Source of the DNA: Pseudomonas sp. URIL14HWK12:I12
GTDB lineage: Bacteria; Pseudomonadota; Gammaproteobacteria; Pseudomonadales; Pseudomonadaceae
Length of the DNA: 64,000 nt
Direction: 5' to 3'
Assembly (NCBI RefSeq): GCF_003097135.1
Contig: NZ_QEQL01000004.1
Coordinates: forward strand, 1-64,000
In this document: positions 63,613 through 64,000 of the stretch, piece by piece
How positions within the stretch are numbered: the first letter of the stretch is position 1
Layout: the number at the start of each line of letters is the position of its first letter
Translations under genes and position numbers: made by a program
The notes under the pieces: model-generated
The model's input: the letters and a program-made list of their open reading frames with translations, nothing else
What the model was told of the DNA's origin: nothing
The model's database searches: none

Positions 63613-64000
63613 ATGACCCTCAATAACAATACACAGGCCAATCCACGGCTGGTCATCCTGATCGCCGTGATCGCCGCGCTGGGAGGCTTGTTGTTTGGCT
63701 ACGACACCGGCGTGATCGGCGTTGCCCTGCTCGGCCTGGGCCGCGAGTTTGCGCTGGACGACACCCTCAAGCAACTAGTGACCGGCGGGATCATTTTTGG
63801 CGCTCTGTTCGGTTGCCTGGGCACTGGCCCGGTGTCCGACCGCTTCGGCCGGCGCCGCGCGATCGTGCTGGTCGCGGTGGTGTTCGCCGTTGGCTCGCTG
63901 CTGTCGGCGATGGCTGGCAATGTGACCCTGTTGATCTTGTCCCGCATCTTGCTGGGGCTCTCGGCAGGTAGCTCGACGCAAATCATTCCGGTGTACATCG
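63613..64000 (+). CDS. MFS sugar porter, 5' part only
   Basis: The first 129 codons of a major facilitator superfamily transporter that continues beyond the right edge. The sugar-porter (SP) family marks are GGLLFGYDTGVIGVALLGL (helix 1) and SDRFGRRRAIVLVAVVFA (loop 2-3, RFGRR). SP members carry hexoses, pentoses or inositol by proton symport. AAGGAGACGTGC precedes the ATG. With the divergent kinase and the LacI-type operator it probably belongs to a sugar catabolic locus. Confidence 0.85.
   Translation, partial: MTLNNNTQANPRLVILIAVIAALGGLLFGYDTGVIGVALLGLGREFALDDTLKQLVTGGIIFGALFGCLGTGPVSDRFGRRRAIVLVAVVFAVGSLLSAMAGNVTLLILSRILLGLSAGSSTQIIPVYI

Noticed and set aside
1..64000. CRISPR arrays, tRNA genes, insertion sequences or prophage
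   Set aside because: No spaced direct repeats, cloverleaf-like sequence, transposase or phage gene was recognised on either strand.

Overview
The window is GC-rich, densely packed bacterial DNA and looks like a Pseudomonas chromosome, probably the P. putida group. The evidence is the protein families and their order: a six-gene Mrp/Sha antiporter operon, efeU-efeO-efeB-efeM, a gnd-zwf-GH15 block, and the two-armed glycogen/trehalose locus with fused TreS-maltokinase and GlgE. The first 390 bases are the reverse-strand leader of an rRNA operon whose 16S gene lies just left of the window. No tRNA, CRISPR array, insertion sequence or prophage was seen.

Layout. 0.5-4.4 kb: an RhtA-type exporter, two small lipoproteins, an aminopeptidase P and a small Rho-N/SAP-like basic protein. 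4.6-10.5 kb: a complete Mrp Na+/H+ antiporter operon (A+B fused, then C-G) in which the successive frames overlap by four bases. 10.5-13.8 kb: small conserved proteins, a chemoreceptor with its sensor at the C-terminus, and a DksA paralogue lacking half of its zinc ligands. 14.0-18.2 kb: a Fur-box-preceded EfeUOB-type ferrous-iron uptake operon with a second imelysin protein. 18.3-21.6 kb: an SDR, a TSUP permease, NudC and a dienoyl-CoA isomerase. 21.7-26.2 kb: a reverse-strand gnd-zwf-GH15 block feeding the oxidative pentose phosphate pathway.

26.7-31.3 kb holds the strangest gene, a 1518-residue protein resembling the large Pseudomonas DUF6543/dermonecrotic-toxin-like proteins, with no recognisable secretion or immunity partner. 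31.7-51.5 kb is the alpha-glucan/trehalose locus. On the plus strand glgA-treZ-malQ-treY-(DUF2934 protein)-glgX-(EEP phosphatase) lie head to tail. They converge with a reverse-strand glgE-treS/maltokinase-glgB operon. Together they make maltose-1-phosphate from trehalose, extend and branch it into glucan, debranch it, and turn linear glucan back into trehalose. No glgC or glgP is present here.

51.6-54.2 kb has a tiny proline-rich protein and two acyl-CoA genes (3-hydroxyisobutyryl-CoA hydrolase-like and acyl-CoA dehydrogenase). 54.3-59.1 kb is an IclR regulator divergent from a tripartite MFS/HlyD/NodT efflux operon. 59.1-62.9 kb carries a small exported protein, two LysR regulators, a small Cys-containing protein and an unusual glutamine amidotransferase-ABM fusion. 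The right edge has a P-loop kinase divergent from a truncated sugar-porter gene, with a LacI-family-type operator between them.

Starts were chosen from ribosome binding sites and family alignment from memory. No database search was possible, so family names rest on motif recognition.
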